Of a DNA stretch of 64,000 bases, positions 1 through 8,104 are shown piece by piece. Below the pieces are notes generated by a model that was not told where the DNA came from, searched no databases, and saw only the letters and a program-made list of their open reading frames with translations. Source of the stretch: Rhodoferax sp. (GTDB lineage: Bacteria; Pseudomonadota; Gammaproteobacteria; Burkholderiales; Burkholderiaceae_C); contig NZ_JAUSLE010000026.1 in NCBI RefSeq assembly GCF_030646845.1, positions 1 through 64,000 on the forward strand, given 5' to 3'. Position 1 is the stretch's first letter, and each line of letters starts with the position of its first letter. The translations under genes were made by a program, and so were the position numbers.

Positions 1-183
1 GTTTCCCACGCCAACAACAAAACCAAGCGCCGGTTCCTGCCGAACCTGCAATACCGTCGTTTCTGGGTCGAGACCGAGTACCGCTGGATCCGTTTGCGCA
101 TTTCCAACGCAGGTCTGCGTTTGATTGACAAAAACGGTATCGATGTTGTGCTCCCAGATCTGCGCGCACGTGGCCAGGCATAA
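1..183 (+). CDS. rpmB: 50S ribosomal protein L28, 5' truncated by the window edge
   Basis: The frame is open from base 1 and ends at TAA 181-183, giving the last 60 residues of L28, a structural protein of the large ribosomal subunit. The stretch around [15 protein letters not shown] and the C-terminal part with [15 protein letters not shown] are typical of L28. The start codon lies outside the window. Eleven bases separate it from rpmG, in the conserved rpmB-rpmG order, so the two are surely one transcript. Nothing looks damaged. Confidence 0.94.
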   Translation, partial: VSHANNKTKRRFLPNLQYRRFWVETEYRWIRLRISNAGLRLIDKNGIDVVLPDLRARGQA

Positions 184-194
184 GGAGCAGCACC

Positions 195-365
195 ATGGCA
201 ACCAAAGGCGGACGCGAAAAAATCAAGCTGGAATCTACAGCTGGCACTGGTCACTTCTACACGACCAGCAAGAACAAGAAAACCATGCCCGAGAAGATGC
301 TGATCAAGAAATTTGATCCCAAAGCTCGCAAGCACGTGGATTACAAGGAAATGAAACTGAAGTAA
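195..365 (+). CDS. rpmG: 50S ribosomal protein L33
   Basis: A 56-residue protein beginning [15 protein letters not shown], the usual length and sequence of L33 of the 50S subunit. The start follows an AAGGAG Shine-Dalgarno at 182-187 with good spacing. It lies 11 bp after rpmB and is followed about 17 bp later by a strong hairpin terminator. The zinc-binding cysteine pairs of the C+ form of L33 are absent, so this is the zinc-independent (C-) form. Confidence 0.97.
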   Translation: MATKGGREKIKLESTAGTGHFYTTSKNKKTMPEKMLIKKFDPKARKHVDYKEMKLK

Positions 366-381
366 TTCAGTCTTCCCTGCA

Positions 382-415
382 AAAAGAAAGCCCGCATAAT
401 GCGGGCTTTCTTTTT
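382..415 (+). terminator. Rho-independent terminator after rpmBG, probably bidirectional
   Basis: A near-perfect inverted repeat with a GC-rich stem (GCCCGC with GCGGGC), a 5-base loop and a T-run at 408-415. The left arm carries a matching A-run, so the complementary transcript also ends in U residues. It may therefore stop both rpmBG and the converging desaturase transcript. Confidence 0.85.
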
Positions 416-476
416 GGCGGATACCCCCTGCAGCGCAGGGATGAGAGGGGGGTCGGACAATGCGCCCGACAGCCGG

Positions 477-1691
477 TCAGGACTGCGCTGCCCGCAGCCG
501 CAACGAAAACTCCTGCAAGGCCCGAATGCCGCTGGCCTCCGCCCGGTGGCACCAAGCCTGCAGATCGGCAGCCAGTTGCTCACGGGTGTGCGACCGGTTG
601 AGCCACAACTGGCGCAACTCTTCGCGCATGACCACCATCTTGTCCAGCACCGGCGATGCGGCACGCGCCAGGACCAGTTGCGAAACGGCGGCAGCGGGCA
701 CTTTCTCGGCATCCCGGTGCATCCAGCGCCGGGCGGCCTGGATGACGGCTGCATCCGCGCTGCGTGCCTTCATGGACTGGAGTTCATCATTGAACGCGCG
801 ACGCATGTCTTTGGCGTAACCGGCCATGATTTCATAACGATTGGAGATCAGCGCTTCCAGGGTCTTCTCGTCAGCCACCGGACGCACATCACCCAAAGCC
901 AGTTTCGGCGGCGTCTTTTTAACCGTGGCCAGGCCAACCCGCTGCATCAGACTGATGTACATCCAGCCAATGTCAAATTCGTACGGCTTAACGGACAGTT
1001 TGGCTGACGTGGGATAGGTGTGGTGGTTGTTGTGCAGCTCTTCGCCTGCAATGATGATGCCCCATGGCGAAATATTGGTGCTGTGGTCCGGCGCTTCAAA
1101 GTTCCGATAGCCCCAATAGTGCGCCGCACCATTGATGATGCCGGCCGCCATGACGGGGGTCCACGCCATCTGCACCGCCCACACGGCCAGGCCCGCCGCG
1201 CCAAACAATGCCAGATCAATGACCAGCATCAGGGCCACACCCGCCCAGGAGAAGCGGCTGTACAGATTGCTCTCCAGCCAGTCATTGGGTGTGCCGTGGC
1301 CATAACGCAGTGTGGTTTCCTTGTTTGCGGCTTCGGCCCGGTACAGCTCGTAGCCCTGCAACAAGACGGTTCTGATGCCATGCACATGCGGACTGTGCGG
1401 GTCTTCCGCCTGTTCGCACTTGGCGTGGTGCTTGCGGTGAATGGCGGTCCATTCCTTGGTGACCTGGCCGGTGGTCAGCCAAAGCCAGAACCGGAAGAAA
1501 TGCGAGGCAACGGGATGGAGATCCAGGGCGCGGTGCGCCTGATGCCGATGCAAAAACACCGTCACGCTCACCATGGTCACGTGGGTCAATGCCAGGGTGA
1601 ACAATACGATTTGCCACCAGGCCAGATCCCAAAAACCATTGGCCAACCAGTCAACCACTGCGTTCAACGCAGCCCCATCAGATAACAGCAT
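477..1691 (-). CDS. Membrane fatty acid desaturase (acyl-CoA delta-9 type)
   Basis: A 404-residue integral membrane desaturase of the DesC/stearoyl-CoA desaturase family, which uses a diiron centre to put a cis double bond in acyl chains. The three histidine boxes are clear: HRHQAH near residue 49, HRKHH near 86 and HNNHH near 223, with hydrophobic segments between them. The C-terminal ~130 residues are a charged, probably helical extension beyond the minimal desaturase core. The gene converges on rpmG with the terminator at 382-415 between them. Substrate (acyl-CoA or phospholipid-bound chain) cannot be told from the sequence. Confidence 0.88.
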   Translation of the reverse strand: MLLSDGAALNAVVDWLANGFWDLAWWQIVLFTLALTHVTMVSVTVFLHRHQAHRALDLHPVASHFFRFWLWLTTGQVTKEWTAIHRKHHAKCEQAEDPHSPHVHGIRTVLLQGYELYRAEAANKETTLRYGHGTPNDWLESNLYSRFSWAGVALMLVIDLALFGAAGLAVWAVQMAWTPVMAAGIINGAAHYWGYRNFEAPDHSTNISPWGIIIAGEELHNNHHTYPTSAKLSVKPYEFDIGWMYISLMQRVGLATVKKTPPKLALGDVRPVADEKTLEALISNRYEIMAGYAKDMRRAFNDELQSMKARSADAAVIQAARRWMHRDAEKVPAAAVSQLVLARAASPVLDKMVVMREELRQLWLNRSHTREQLAADLQAWCHRAEASGIRALQEFSLRLRAAQS

Positions 1692-1847
1692 ATTCGGAAA
1701 TGTCTCTCAACGATGTATTAATAATTATCAAGCGTGGCCTGCGCCAAACCTGTTAGCGCTTGATCTTAAAGCCTTCTGCCCCGAGAGGGGTGTCTGACGA
1801 CAGATGCGGCCAAAGGCGTCGAATACCAGCTGGATCCAGCCGGTCAC

Positions 1848-3119
1848 TCAACTCTTCTCCCAAACAGCGGCAAAAAATCCATCCGTCTGATGGCGGTGCG
1901 GCCACAGACGCAGGTAGCGTTGCCCATTTTCGCCACCGCTGCACAACCCGGCAGCACCTTCAACCTTCAAACCGGACAGGATTTCGCCCGCATCCCGTGG
2001 GGTAAATTCCTTGTTCGCTTCGGTAAACGCCTGCGCAATGGCCTCGTTCTCCTGAATCATCATGCTGCAAGTGGCATACACCAACCGGCCACCGGGCTTG
2101 AGCAGGCGCGCCGCGCTTTGCAGGATGGCGGTCTGCGTGACAGCCATCTGCTCCACCAGCGCCAGGGTTTGCCGCCACTTCAGGTCAGGGTTGCGCCGCA
2201 GCGTACCCAGGCCCGAACAGGGCGCATCCACCAGCACACGGTCGATCTTGCCCGACAGACGCTTGATGCGATCGTCGCGTTCATGGGCGATGGCCGCCGG
2301 ATGCACATTGGACAAACCACTGCGGGCCAGACGGGGCTTGAGTGCATCCAGCCGATGGGCCGAGGTATCAAAGGCGTACAGGCGACCGGTGCTGCGCATG
2401 CCGGCGCCAATGGCCAATGTCTTGCCGCCCGCGCCCGCGCAAAAATCCACCACCATCTCGCCGCGCTTGGCGTCAAGCAGCATGACGAGCAATTGCGAGC
2501 CTTCGTCCTGCACTTCAAAAGCCCCGCGGGTAAACGCATCGAGCTTGTTCAGGGTCGGCTTGCCGGCAATGCGCAGGCCCCAGGGTGAAAACGGTGTGGG
2601 CACGGCCTTGATGCCGGCCTGGGCCAGCTCTTTTTGCACGTCCGCGCGCTTCGCGTTGAGGGCATTGACACGCAAATCCAGTCCGGCGCCCTGGTTAAGG
2701 CTGTCTGCCAGCTGCCAGAATTCATCGCCCAGCTGGTCTTTGAGCGGCTGGACCAACCACTCGGGCAGGTTGTGGCGATGGCGTTCCATCAGATCGGCCA
2801 CGTTGATTTTTTCGCACTGGTCTAGCCAGTTTTTTTCCTGGTCAGTCAAGGCACTGCGCAAAAAGTCGCCGGGACCGTAAAACCCCAGAATCGCCAGGCG
2901 TCGCTCTTTGGGTCCGCTGCCGGAAGGCGCGAAGTGGTCAAACAGCAGTTTCTTGCGAAGAACGGTGTAAACCGTCCCCGACAAGGTGGCACGCTCGCGC
3001 GGCCCCAGACCGCGGTTGTCGCGGAAGAACTTCGACACGATCGCGTCGGTGGGATGGTCGAATTTGAGAGTGAGGCGGACGAGTTCAGAACAGACGTCAA
3101 GCAGGGCTTTTGGATGCAT
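1848..3119 (-). CDS. RsmB/NOP-family rRNA (cytosine-5) methyltransferase
   Basis: A 423-residue SAM-dependent RNA m5C methyltransferase. The C-terminal half has the SAM-binding motif VDFCAGAGGKT (~residues 225-235), the catalytic VDAPCSGLGTLRRNPD (~297-312) and the second conserved cysteine in YATCSMM. The N-terminal ~130 residues resemble the NusB-like RNA-binding domain of RsmB, without the full canonical form. It probably methylates 16S rRNA (C967 if orthologous to RsmB). The start is only 16 bp from the divergent DUF1653 gene, so the two promoters must overlap the neighbouring coding sequences. Confidence 0.85.
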   Translation of the reverse strand: MHPKALLDVCSELVRLTLKFDHPTDAIVSKFFRDNRGLGPRERATLSGTVYTVLRKKLLFDHFAPSGSGPKERRLAILGFYGPGDFLRSALTDQEKNWLDQCEKINVADLMERHRHNLPEWLVQPLKDQLGDEFWQLADSLNQGAGLDLRVNALNAKRADVQKELAQAGIKAVPTPFSPWGLRIAGKPTLNKLDAFTRGAFEVQDEGSQLLVMLLDAKRGEMVVDFCAGAGGKTLAIGAGMRSTGRLYAFDTSAHRLDALKPRLARSGLSNVHPAAIAHERDDRIKRLSGKIDRVLVDAPCSGLGTLRRNPDLKWRQTLALVEQMAVTQTAILQSAARLLKPGGRLVYATCSMMIQENEAIAQAFTEANKEFTPRDAGEILSGLKVEGAAGLCSGGENGQRYLRLWPHRHQTDGFFAAVWEKS

Positions 3120-3135
3120 AACCTACGATTGTCCC

Positions 3136-3375
3136 ATGTATAACGAAATACTGCCCCCTCTGACCGAGACCCGCAAGGGCCAATACCGCCATTACAAGGG
3201 CCTGCGCTACGAAGTCATCGCCACGGTGCGCCACAGCGAGACACTGGAGCCGATGACGCTTTACCGCGCGTTGTACGGCGAACACGGGCTGTGGGTGCGC
3301 CCCGCCGCCATGTTCAACGAGGAGGTGGTGATTGACGGGGTACGGCAGCCCCGCTTCACGTGGATTTCGGAATGA
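3136..3375 (+). CDS. DUF1653 domain protein
   Basis: A small 79-residue protein, almost entirely the DUF1653 fold: GQYRHYKGLRYEVIATVRHS, then ETLEPMTLYRALYG and a tail LWVRPAAMFNEEV. The family is widespread and its biochemical role is unknown; it is usually annotated as a small cytoplasmic protein. The ATG at 3136 is chosen because the domain begins within 15 residues of it; the upstream open frame overlaps the rRNA methyltransferase gene antisense. The gene ends 4 bp before the stop of the convergent histidine kinase gene. Confidence 0.85.
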   Translation: MYNEILPPLTETRKGQYRHYKGLRYEVIATVRHSETLEPMTLYRALYGEHGLWVRPAAMFNEEVVIDGVRQPRFTWISE

Positions 3376-3379
3376 CGCT

Positions 3380-4453
3380 TCAATGAACCGCAGGCTGGCG
3401 GGGCAAAGTCACCGTGACCACCAAACCGGAAAGCTCCCCATTGCGCAAACGCAACTGGCCCTGGTGCCGGCGAACGATGTCATGGGCAATGGACAGCCCC
3501 AGGCCCACACCGCCGCTGTTGCGGTTGCGGGAGGCCTCCACCCGGTAAAACGGAGCCAGCACCCGATCCAGCTCCTCATCCGGGATGCCGACGCCGTCAT
3601 CGCATACTTCAATGCAAACGTGATTGGGGTAATCCGTCAGGCTGATGCGGGCCACGCCACCATAGCGCACGGCATTCTCCACCAGGTTATCGATGCAGCG
3701 ACGAAGGGACGAGGCCTGTGCCTTGATTGGCGCCGCGAAACCCGTCATACCGACATCATGCCCACATGCTTGCTGGTCATCGGCCAGGCTGACCAGCAGG
3801 GACGTCACATCCAACAGCACAAAGGGCTCCGGGTCGGCCGCACCGCGCAAATAGTCAAGCGTCGCGGTGATCATGGCATTCATCTCGACGATGTCCTGCC
3901 TAAAATTCTGTTTTTGAACTGCATCTGTCAAACCCTCTGCACGCAGCGCCAGGCGCGTCAGAGGTGTACGCAGATCGTGCGACACCGCTGCCACAAACCG
4001 GTCACGTTCATCCAGCTGCTGGCAGATCTGGGCCTGCATCTGATTGAAGACACGGGTCGCTGCACGGCACTCTTCGGTGCCGTCTTCCGCCAGTGGTGGC
4101 CGATGGATATCGAGTCCGATTTCGCGTGCCGCACTGGCCAGGCGCTTGATGGGCTGCGACAGCCAGCGCGCACCAATCCATGCCGCCAGCATCAGGGCGG
4201 AGAGCCGAACACCAATATCCAGCAGCAACCCGGGATGCAACAGTGGCGGTGGGCCGGGAGGGGAATGGCCGGGGCCGGGGCCGAATCCAGGCCCCAGACC
4301 AGGACCGGAGCCCGGCATGGGACGCAATTCAAACATGAGTGTCAACGCCAGCACGTGGCTGGCCAGCACAGCCACAAACAACAACAGTGCCAGCCGACCG
4401 AACAAGGTGACGGGCAGGAGCCGAACCGCGTAGCGCGAAATCAATTGCGCCAT
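3380..4453 (-). CDS. Two-component sensor histidine kinase with Gly/Pro-rich periplasmic loop
   Basis: A 357-residue inner-membrane kinase. Two membrane segments (~residues 18-40 and ~74-96) flank a short periplasmic loop that is almost only Gly and Pro (~46-70). A HAMP-like linker follows, then the phosphoacceptor box AVSHDLRTPLTRL with His ~159, the N-box LVENAVRYG, DDGVGIP and GGVGLGLSIAHD. Catalytic residues look intact. It overlaps the response regulator gene by 13 bp and is cotranscribed with it. The EnvZ-like layout with such a tiny loop suggests sensing within the membrane or of ions rather than of a folded ligand domain; that is inference. Confidence 0.92.
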   Translation of the reverse strand: MAQLISRYAVRLLPVTLFGRLALLLFVAVLASHVLALTLMFELRPMPGSGPGLGPGFGPGPGHSPPGPPPLLHPGLLLDIGVRLSALMLAAWIGARWLSQPIKRLASAAREIGLDIHRPPLAEDGTEECRAATRVFNQMQAQICQQLDERDRFVAAVSHDLRTPLTRLALRAEGLTDAVQKQNFRQDIVEMNAMITATLDYLRGAADPEPFVLLDVTSLLVSLADDQQACGHDVGMTGFAAPIKAQASSLRRCIDNLVENAVRYGGVARISLTDYPNHVCIEVCDDGVGIPDEELDRVLAPFYRVEASRNRNSGGVGLGLSIAHDIVRRHQGQLRLRNGELSGLVVTVTLPRQPAVH

Positions 4454-5181
4454 GCGGCCCCGCCTTGTACCGACTGGACGTTGAACATGTAGCCCGCGCC
4501 CCGAACCGTCTTGATCATCCTGGGCTCTCGCGGATCATCCGCCAGCTTTTGGCGCAGGCGCGACACCAGCAAATCAATGCTGCGCTCGAACGAATCCATG
4601 GCCCGCCCGCGCGCCTGCTCCATGAGCTGGTCACGGCTGAACAGACGGCGCGGCATTTGCAGGAAGGTGGACAGCAGTCGGAATTCGGCATTGGACAAGG
4701 CCACCACCAGGCCGGCTGGCGAGGTGAGGCATCGGTCTTCGCGGTGCAACTCCCAACCATCAAAGCGGATCACGTCGCTGCGAATGTAAGGAGAAGCCCC
4801 GTCATGCGTGGCGCCCGCGCGACGCAATACGGTCTGAATGCGGGCCACCAGCTCGCGCGGTTCAAAGGGCTTGCTCATGTAGTCATCGGCGCCGGACTCC
4901 AGCCCGAGCACACGGTCATAGGGATTGGAGCGGGCTGTCAGCATGATGATCGGAATGTGCGAGCGCTGACGCACATCGCGCGCCAGCACCAGGCCGTCCT
5001 CGCCCGGCAACATCAGGTCCAGCACCACCAGATCAATGCTGCGCGCGGCCAGCTGTTCGCGCATGGCAACGCCATCACCGGCCACATGGGCTTCGAAACC
5101 GAAACGGGCAAGGTACTCGCGCAACAGAGCGGTGATGCCCTCGTCGTCGTCAACGATCAGGATCTGCGAACGGGGCTGCAT
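4441..5181 (-). CDS. OmpR-family response regulator
   Basis: A 246-residue regulator with a receiver domain (acidic DDDEG at 11-15, phosphoacceptor Asp ~55 in LVVLDLMLPGEDG, conserved Lys in YMSKPFEPRE) and a C-terminal winged-helix DNA-binding domain (NAEFRLLSTFLQMPRRLFSRDQL, VRGAGYMF). The ATG at 5181 is chosen because homologues start a few residues before ILIVDDD; the frame stays open for 23 more codons upstream without a better site. It is first in the operon with the kinase and diverges from the EF-hand gene, a likely target. Confidence 0.94.
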   Translation of the reverse strand: MQPRSQILIVDDDEGITALLREYLARFGFEAHVAGDGVAMREQLAARSIDLVVLDLMLPGEDGLVLARDVRQRSHIPIIMLTARSNPYDRVLGLESGADDYMSKPFEPRELVARIQTVLRRAGATHDGASPYIRSDVIRFDGWELHREDRCLTSPAGLVVALSNAEFRLLSTFLQMPRRLFSRDQLMEQARGRAMDSFERSIDLLVSRLRQKLADDPREPRMIKTVRGAGYMFNVQSVQGGAAWRN

Positions 5182-5406
5182 GGTGGGCTCATTTGAGCGC
5201 AAAGTGTAGACAAGGCGCAGCGAGCTCGAAAGCATAAACAGCCGGGTCAATCACCCTCTGTTCACGAGTTAGACCCGCTCTTCGTATCAGCTTTGGTACA
5301 AAGCCGACAAACGCGGTTTACGGGAGCCCCCAACAATGGTCTAGCCACCACTCGTCTCATTCGCGAGGCTGGCTTTTCACTTAACCATGAATCAGAAGGA
5401 GAGACT
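5182..5406. promoter_or_regulatory. Divergent intergenic region with a possible leader hairpin
   Basis: This 225-bp region lies between the response regulator and the EF-hand gene. No convincing -35/-10 pair was found. On the plus strand, 5343-5374 can fold: AGCC 5343-5346 pairs with GGCT 5371-5374 and CTCG 5351-5354 with CGAG 5364-5367, followed by four T residues. That could be a weak attenuator. A strong Shine-Dalgarno (AAGGAGAG) ends the region just before the ATG at 5407. Confidence 0.3.
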
Positions 5407-5439
5407 ATGAGCACCATCAGCGGGGTCAGCAGCGCATGA
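5407..5439 (+). other. Natural start of the EF-hand gene, closed by an in-frame TGA
   Basis: The only well-placed Shine-Dalgarno (AAGGAGAG at 5397-5404) precedes ATG 5407. Reading from there gives MSTISGVSSA and then TGA 5437-5439. The same frame continues without shift through DAWAN into the EF-hand protein at ATG 5455. A single changed base (for example TGG to TGA) would explain it; sequencing error, reinitiation 15 bases later or readthrough are alternatives. No stem-loop typical of a bacterial selenocysteine element was recognised after the TGA. Confidence 0.75.
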
Positions 5440-5454
5440 GATGCCTGGGCCAAC

Positions 5455-6408
5455 ATGAAAGCGCAACGAAGTCAGATGCAGGCCAAAATGTTCACCAAGG
5501 TCGACACCGACAGCAGTGGCGGCGTTGACAAAACGGAATTGCAGAGCCTGCTCGACGACGTGACCAAGAAAACTGGCGTCACCAACAGTAGCAACACCAA
5601 CGAGCTGTTCAGCAAGATGGACAGCAACAGCGACGGCAGCCTGTCCAGTGACGAGTTGGGCGAGGGCATGCAAAGCATCATGCCGCCACCGCCCTCCACC
5701 ATGGATTTCGCCAAAGTGCGCAGCGACAGCAGCAGCACCAGTGGCGAGGACGACCTGTTCGGAAAAGTCGACACCGACGGCAATGGCTCAGTGAGCAAGG
5801 AAGAAATGCAAAGCCTCATGAAGCTGATGGACAAGCTGGCATCCGACAGCGGCTCGGACAGTTCCTCGTCTTCCAGCAGCACCTCATCCACCAGCAGCAG
5901 CGACATGTTCAGCAAGCTCGACACCGACAGTGACGGCAGCCTCAGCAAAGCGGAGTTCGAGGGCGGGCGTCCTCAAGGCGGCAATGGGCCCCAGGGCGCC
6001 GGTGGTATGCCGCCACCCCCTCCCCCCGGTGGCGCGGGCAGCAGCAGCAGTGCCAGCAGCACCACGTATGACCCGCTGGACACCAACGAGAACGGCGTCG
6101 TGTCGGTCCAGGAACGCCTGGCCGGCAGCTCGTCTACCGATCCGCTCCAGGCCCTGTTCAAGGCAATTGACACCAACAGCGACAGCAAGATCAACGCCAG
6201 CGAGTCTGATGCCTTCATCAAGCAGCTGACCTCGCAGGTTGAAGCCATGGCCCAATCCGCGCAAAACACGGACACCAGCGCCAGCACCGGCTCGCAGTCG
6301 AAACAGGACAGCTTCGACCTGGCGCAGTTGGCGCGGCGCGCTTATGACCAGATCGCCAGCGGTCTGGCGCTGCAAGCCAAGGGCTCCACGCTCAGCGCGG
6401 TGGCCTGA
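5455..6408 (+). CDS. Ser-rich EF-hand calcium-binding protein
   Basis: A 317-residue acidic, Ser-rich protein with six EF-hand-like loops: DTDSSGGVDKTE, DSNSDGSLSSDE, DTDGNGSVSKEE, DTDSDGSLSKAE, DTNENGVVSVQE and the weaker DTNSDSKINASE. Poly-Ser linkers and a Gly/Pro stretch (~180-200) separate them. No signal peptide or membrane segment is visible. The loops have the 12-residue Ca-binding pattern, so Ca2+ binding is likely; a role as buffer or sensor is inference. ATG 5455 has no Shine-Dalgarno; the better site is at 5407 in the same frame but is cut by a TGA (see separate entry), so expression may be reduced. It diverges from the two-component genes. Confidence 0.85.
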   Translation: MKAQRSQMQAKMFTKVDTDSSGGVDKTELQSLLDDVTKKTGVTNSSNTNELFSKMDSNSDGSLSSDELGEGMQSIMPPPPSTMDFAKVRSDSSSTSGEDDLFGKVDTDGNGSVSKEEMQSLMKLMDKLASDSGSDSSSSSSSTSSTSSSDMFSKLDTDSDGSLSKAEFEGGRPQGGNGPQGAGGMPPPPPPGGAGSSSSASSTTYDPLDTNENGVVSVQERLAGSSSTDPLQALFKAIDTNSDSKINASESDAFIKQLTSQVEAMAQSAQNTDTSASTGSQSKQDSFDLAQLARRAYDQIASGLALQAKGSTLSAVA

Positions 6409-6618
6409 GCGATCAAGACCTGCACCGTGCGGTGCCTTGAGCCCGTCAGTAGACGAACCGCACGGGCCAGCAGCACTATTTCTCCGGGTAAAGCGCCAAT
6501 AGGCCGCCAGTCCGTAGGACAACGGCTGGATTTACATGTCTTCACAGAAGCGAAACAGTGCGCGCGTACGATTCCTGCACAATGGAAAACCCAACCGCGC
6601 CACAAGCTGCAAGAATTG

Positions 6619-8067
6619 ATGATTTCACACAAAAAAAAATCTCGACGACTCTGCCGGAGCATGCGCCGCGCCCTGCCCATTGCCGTGGCACTGGCGGTCG
6701 CTCTGAGCGCCTGCTCTTCCTGGTCACCCAGGGCCGCAGGCGAGTCTGACATCGTGGTACCCGCCACCTGGTCCACGGCGGCGGCCTCCTCGGGCTCGGT
6801 AACCGCGACATCCCTGGCCCAGTGGTGGCAGAGGTTCAATGATCCGCTGTTGAGCACACTGGTGACGCAGGCTTTGCAGGCCAACACCACGGTCCGCTCG
6901 GCGCAGGCAGCGCTGCAGCAATCGCGCGCCCTGCGTGACGTCAAGTCTGGCAACCTGCTACCTGGGGTAGGCGCCTCGGCCTCAGCCCAGCGCAGCAAAT
7001 CCGGCAGCAACGACGCCGGCAACCGTTTTCAGGCCGGCTTCGACGCCAGCTGGGAGCCCGATGTGTTTGGTGGCCAGCGCAGCGCCCTGAACGCGACCGA
7101 GGCCGATGCCAGCGCGGCCGAGGCGAATCTTGCCGATGTGCAGGTGTCGATCGCGGCCGAAGTCGCGGTGACCTACATCGAACTGCGGGGTTTGCAGGCG
7201 CGCCTGGCCATTGCCCGCAACAACCTGGCCAGCCAGACCGAAACACAGCAGATTACCGACTGGCGTGCCCAGGCCGGTCTGGCATCCTCGCTCGACCTGG
7301 AGCAGGCGCGTGCCGCCAGCGCCCAGACCAGCGCGCAAATTCCTGCACTGGAAACCAGTGCCGCGCAGGCGCAGAACAGTCTGGCGGTGCTGACAGGCCA
7401 GGCGCCCGGCGCGCTGAAGAGCACGCTGACCACCGCCAGCGCCTTGCCACAGGCTCCCAGCGATCTCGCGCTCAGCATTCCAGCGGAAACCCTGCGCCAG
7501 CGCCCGGACCTGCGCGCGGCGGAACATCGCATCAGCGCCGCCCTGGCGCGCGTGGCGCAGGCCGACGCCGCGCGCTATCCGGGCTTTCAAATCAGCGGCT
7601 CCCTGGGCCTGAGCGCCCTGACACTGGGCTCGCTCACCGCGGCCGGGGCCGTGGCGAATGCCTTGCTGGCCAGCGTCTCGGTGCCCTTGTTTGACGGCGG
7701 CGCCGCCCGGGCGCAAGTGCGCGCCCAGGAAGCGGCGCTGGAGCAGACCCGCGTGAGTTATCAGGCGACGGTGCTCACGGCCCTCCAGGATGTGGAAGAT
7801 GCGCTGGTGGCCCTGCAGGGCGACCGCGAGCGGCTGGCCCGACTGGAGGTCGCTGCCGACGCTGCTGCCAATGCCGAGCTGCTGGCGCGCCAGCGCTACA
7901 GCAGCGGCCTGATCGACTTTCGCTCGGTGCTGGAAACGCAGCGCACCCTGCTGTCCACCCAGGACAGCGTCGAGAGCACACGTGCCAGCGTGAGCGCAGA
8001 CCATGTGCGCCTGTACAAGGCACTGGGCGGCGGCTGGACTCCCGCTTCTGATCCCGCCACCCGCTGA
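6619..8067 (+). CDS. Outer-membrane efflux lipoprotein (NodT/TolC family)
   Basis: A ~482-residue outer membrane factor. The N-terminus has a lipoprotein signal ending in the lipobox LSAC, then two OEP repeats with coiled-coil helices rich in Ala and Gln (for example AQAALQQSRALRDVKSGNLLPG and TALQDVEDALVALQGDRERL). It should form the trimeric outer-membrane duct of a tripartite exporter. ATG 6619 is chosen; ATG 6661 (MRRALPIAV) is an alternative that gives a more usual signal length. It leads an operon with the adaptor, ATPase and permease genes that follow, so it is probably the dedicated duct of that pump. Confidence 0.92.
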   Translation: MISHKKKSRRLCRSMRRALPIAVALAVALSACSSWSPRAAGESDIVVPATWSTAAASSGSVTATSLAQWWQRFNDPLLSTLVTQALQANTTVRSAQAALQQSRALRDVKSGNLLPGVGASASAQRSKSGSNDAGNRFQAGFDASWEPDVFGGQRSALNATEADASAAEANLADVQVSIAAEVAVTYIELRGLQARLAIARNNLASQTETQQITDWRAQAGLASSLDLEQARAASAQTSAQIPALETSAAQAQNSLAVLTGQAPGALKSTLTTASALPQAPSDLALSIPAETLRQRPDLRAAEHRISAALARVAQADAARYPGFQISGSLGLSALTLGSLTAAGAVANALLASVSVPLFDGGAARAQVRAQEAALEQTRVSYQATVLTALQDVEDALVALQGDRERLARLEVAADAAANAELLARQRYSSGLIDFRSVLETQRTLLSTQDSVESTRASVSADHVRLYKALGGGWTPASDPATR

Positions 8068-8104
8068 ACTGCACGCCCATCCCACCGATTCGCCAGACAC
8101 CCCC

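Noticed and set aside
5437..5439. Selenocysteine at the in-frame TGA of the EF-hand gene
   Set aside because: No bacterial SECIS-like stem-loop immediately downstream and the residue is not in a redox motif; mutation or sequencing error is simpler.
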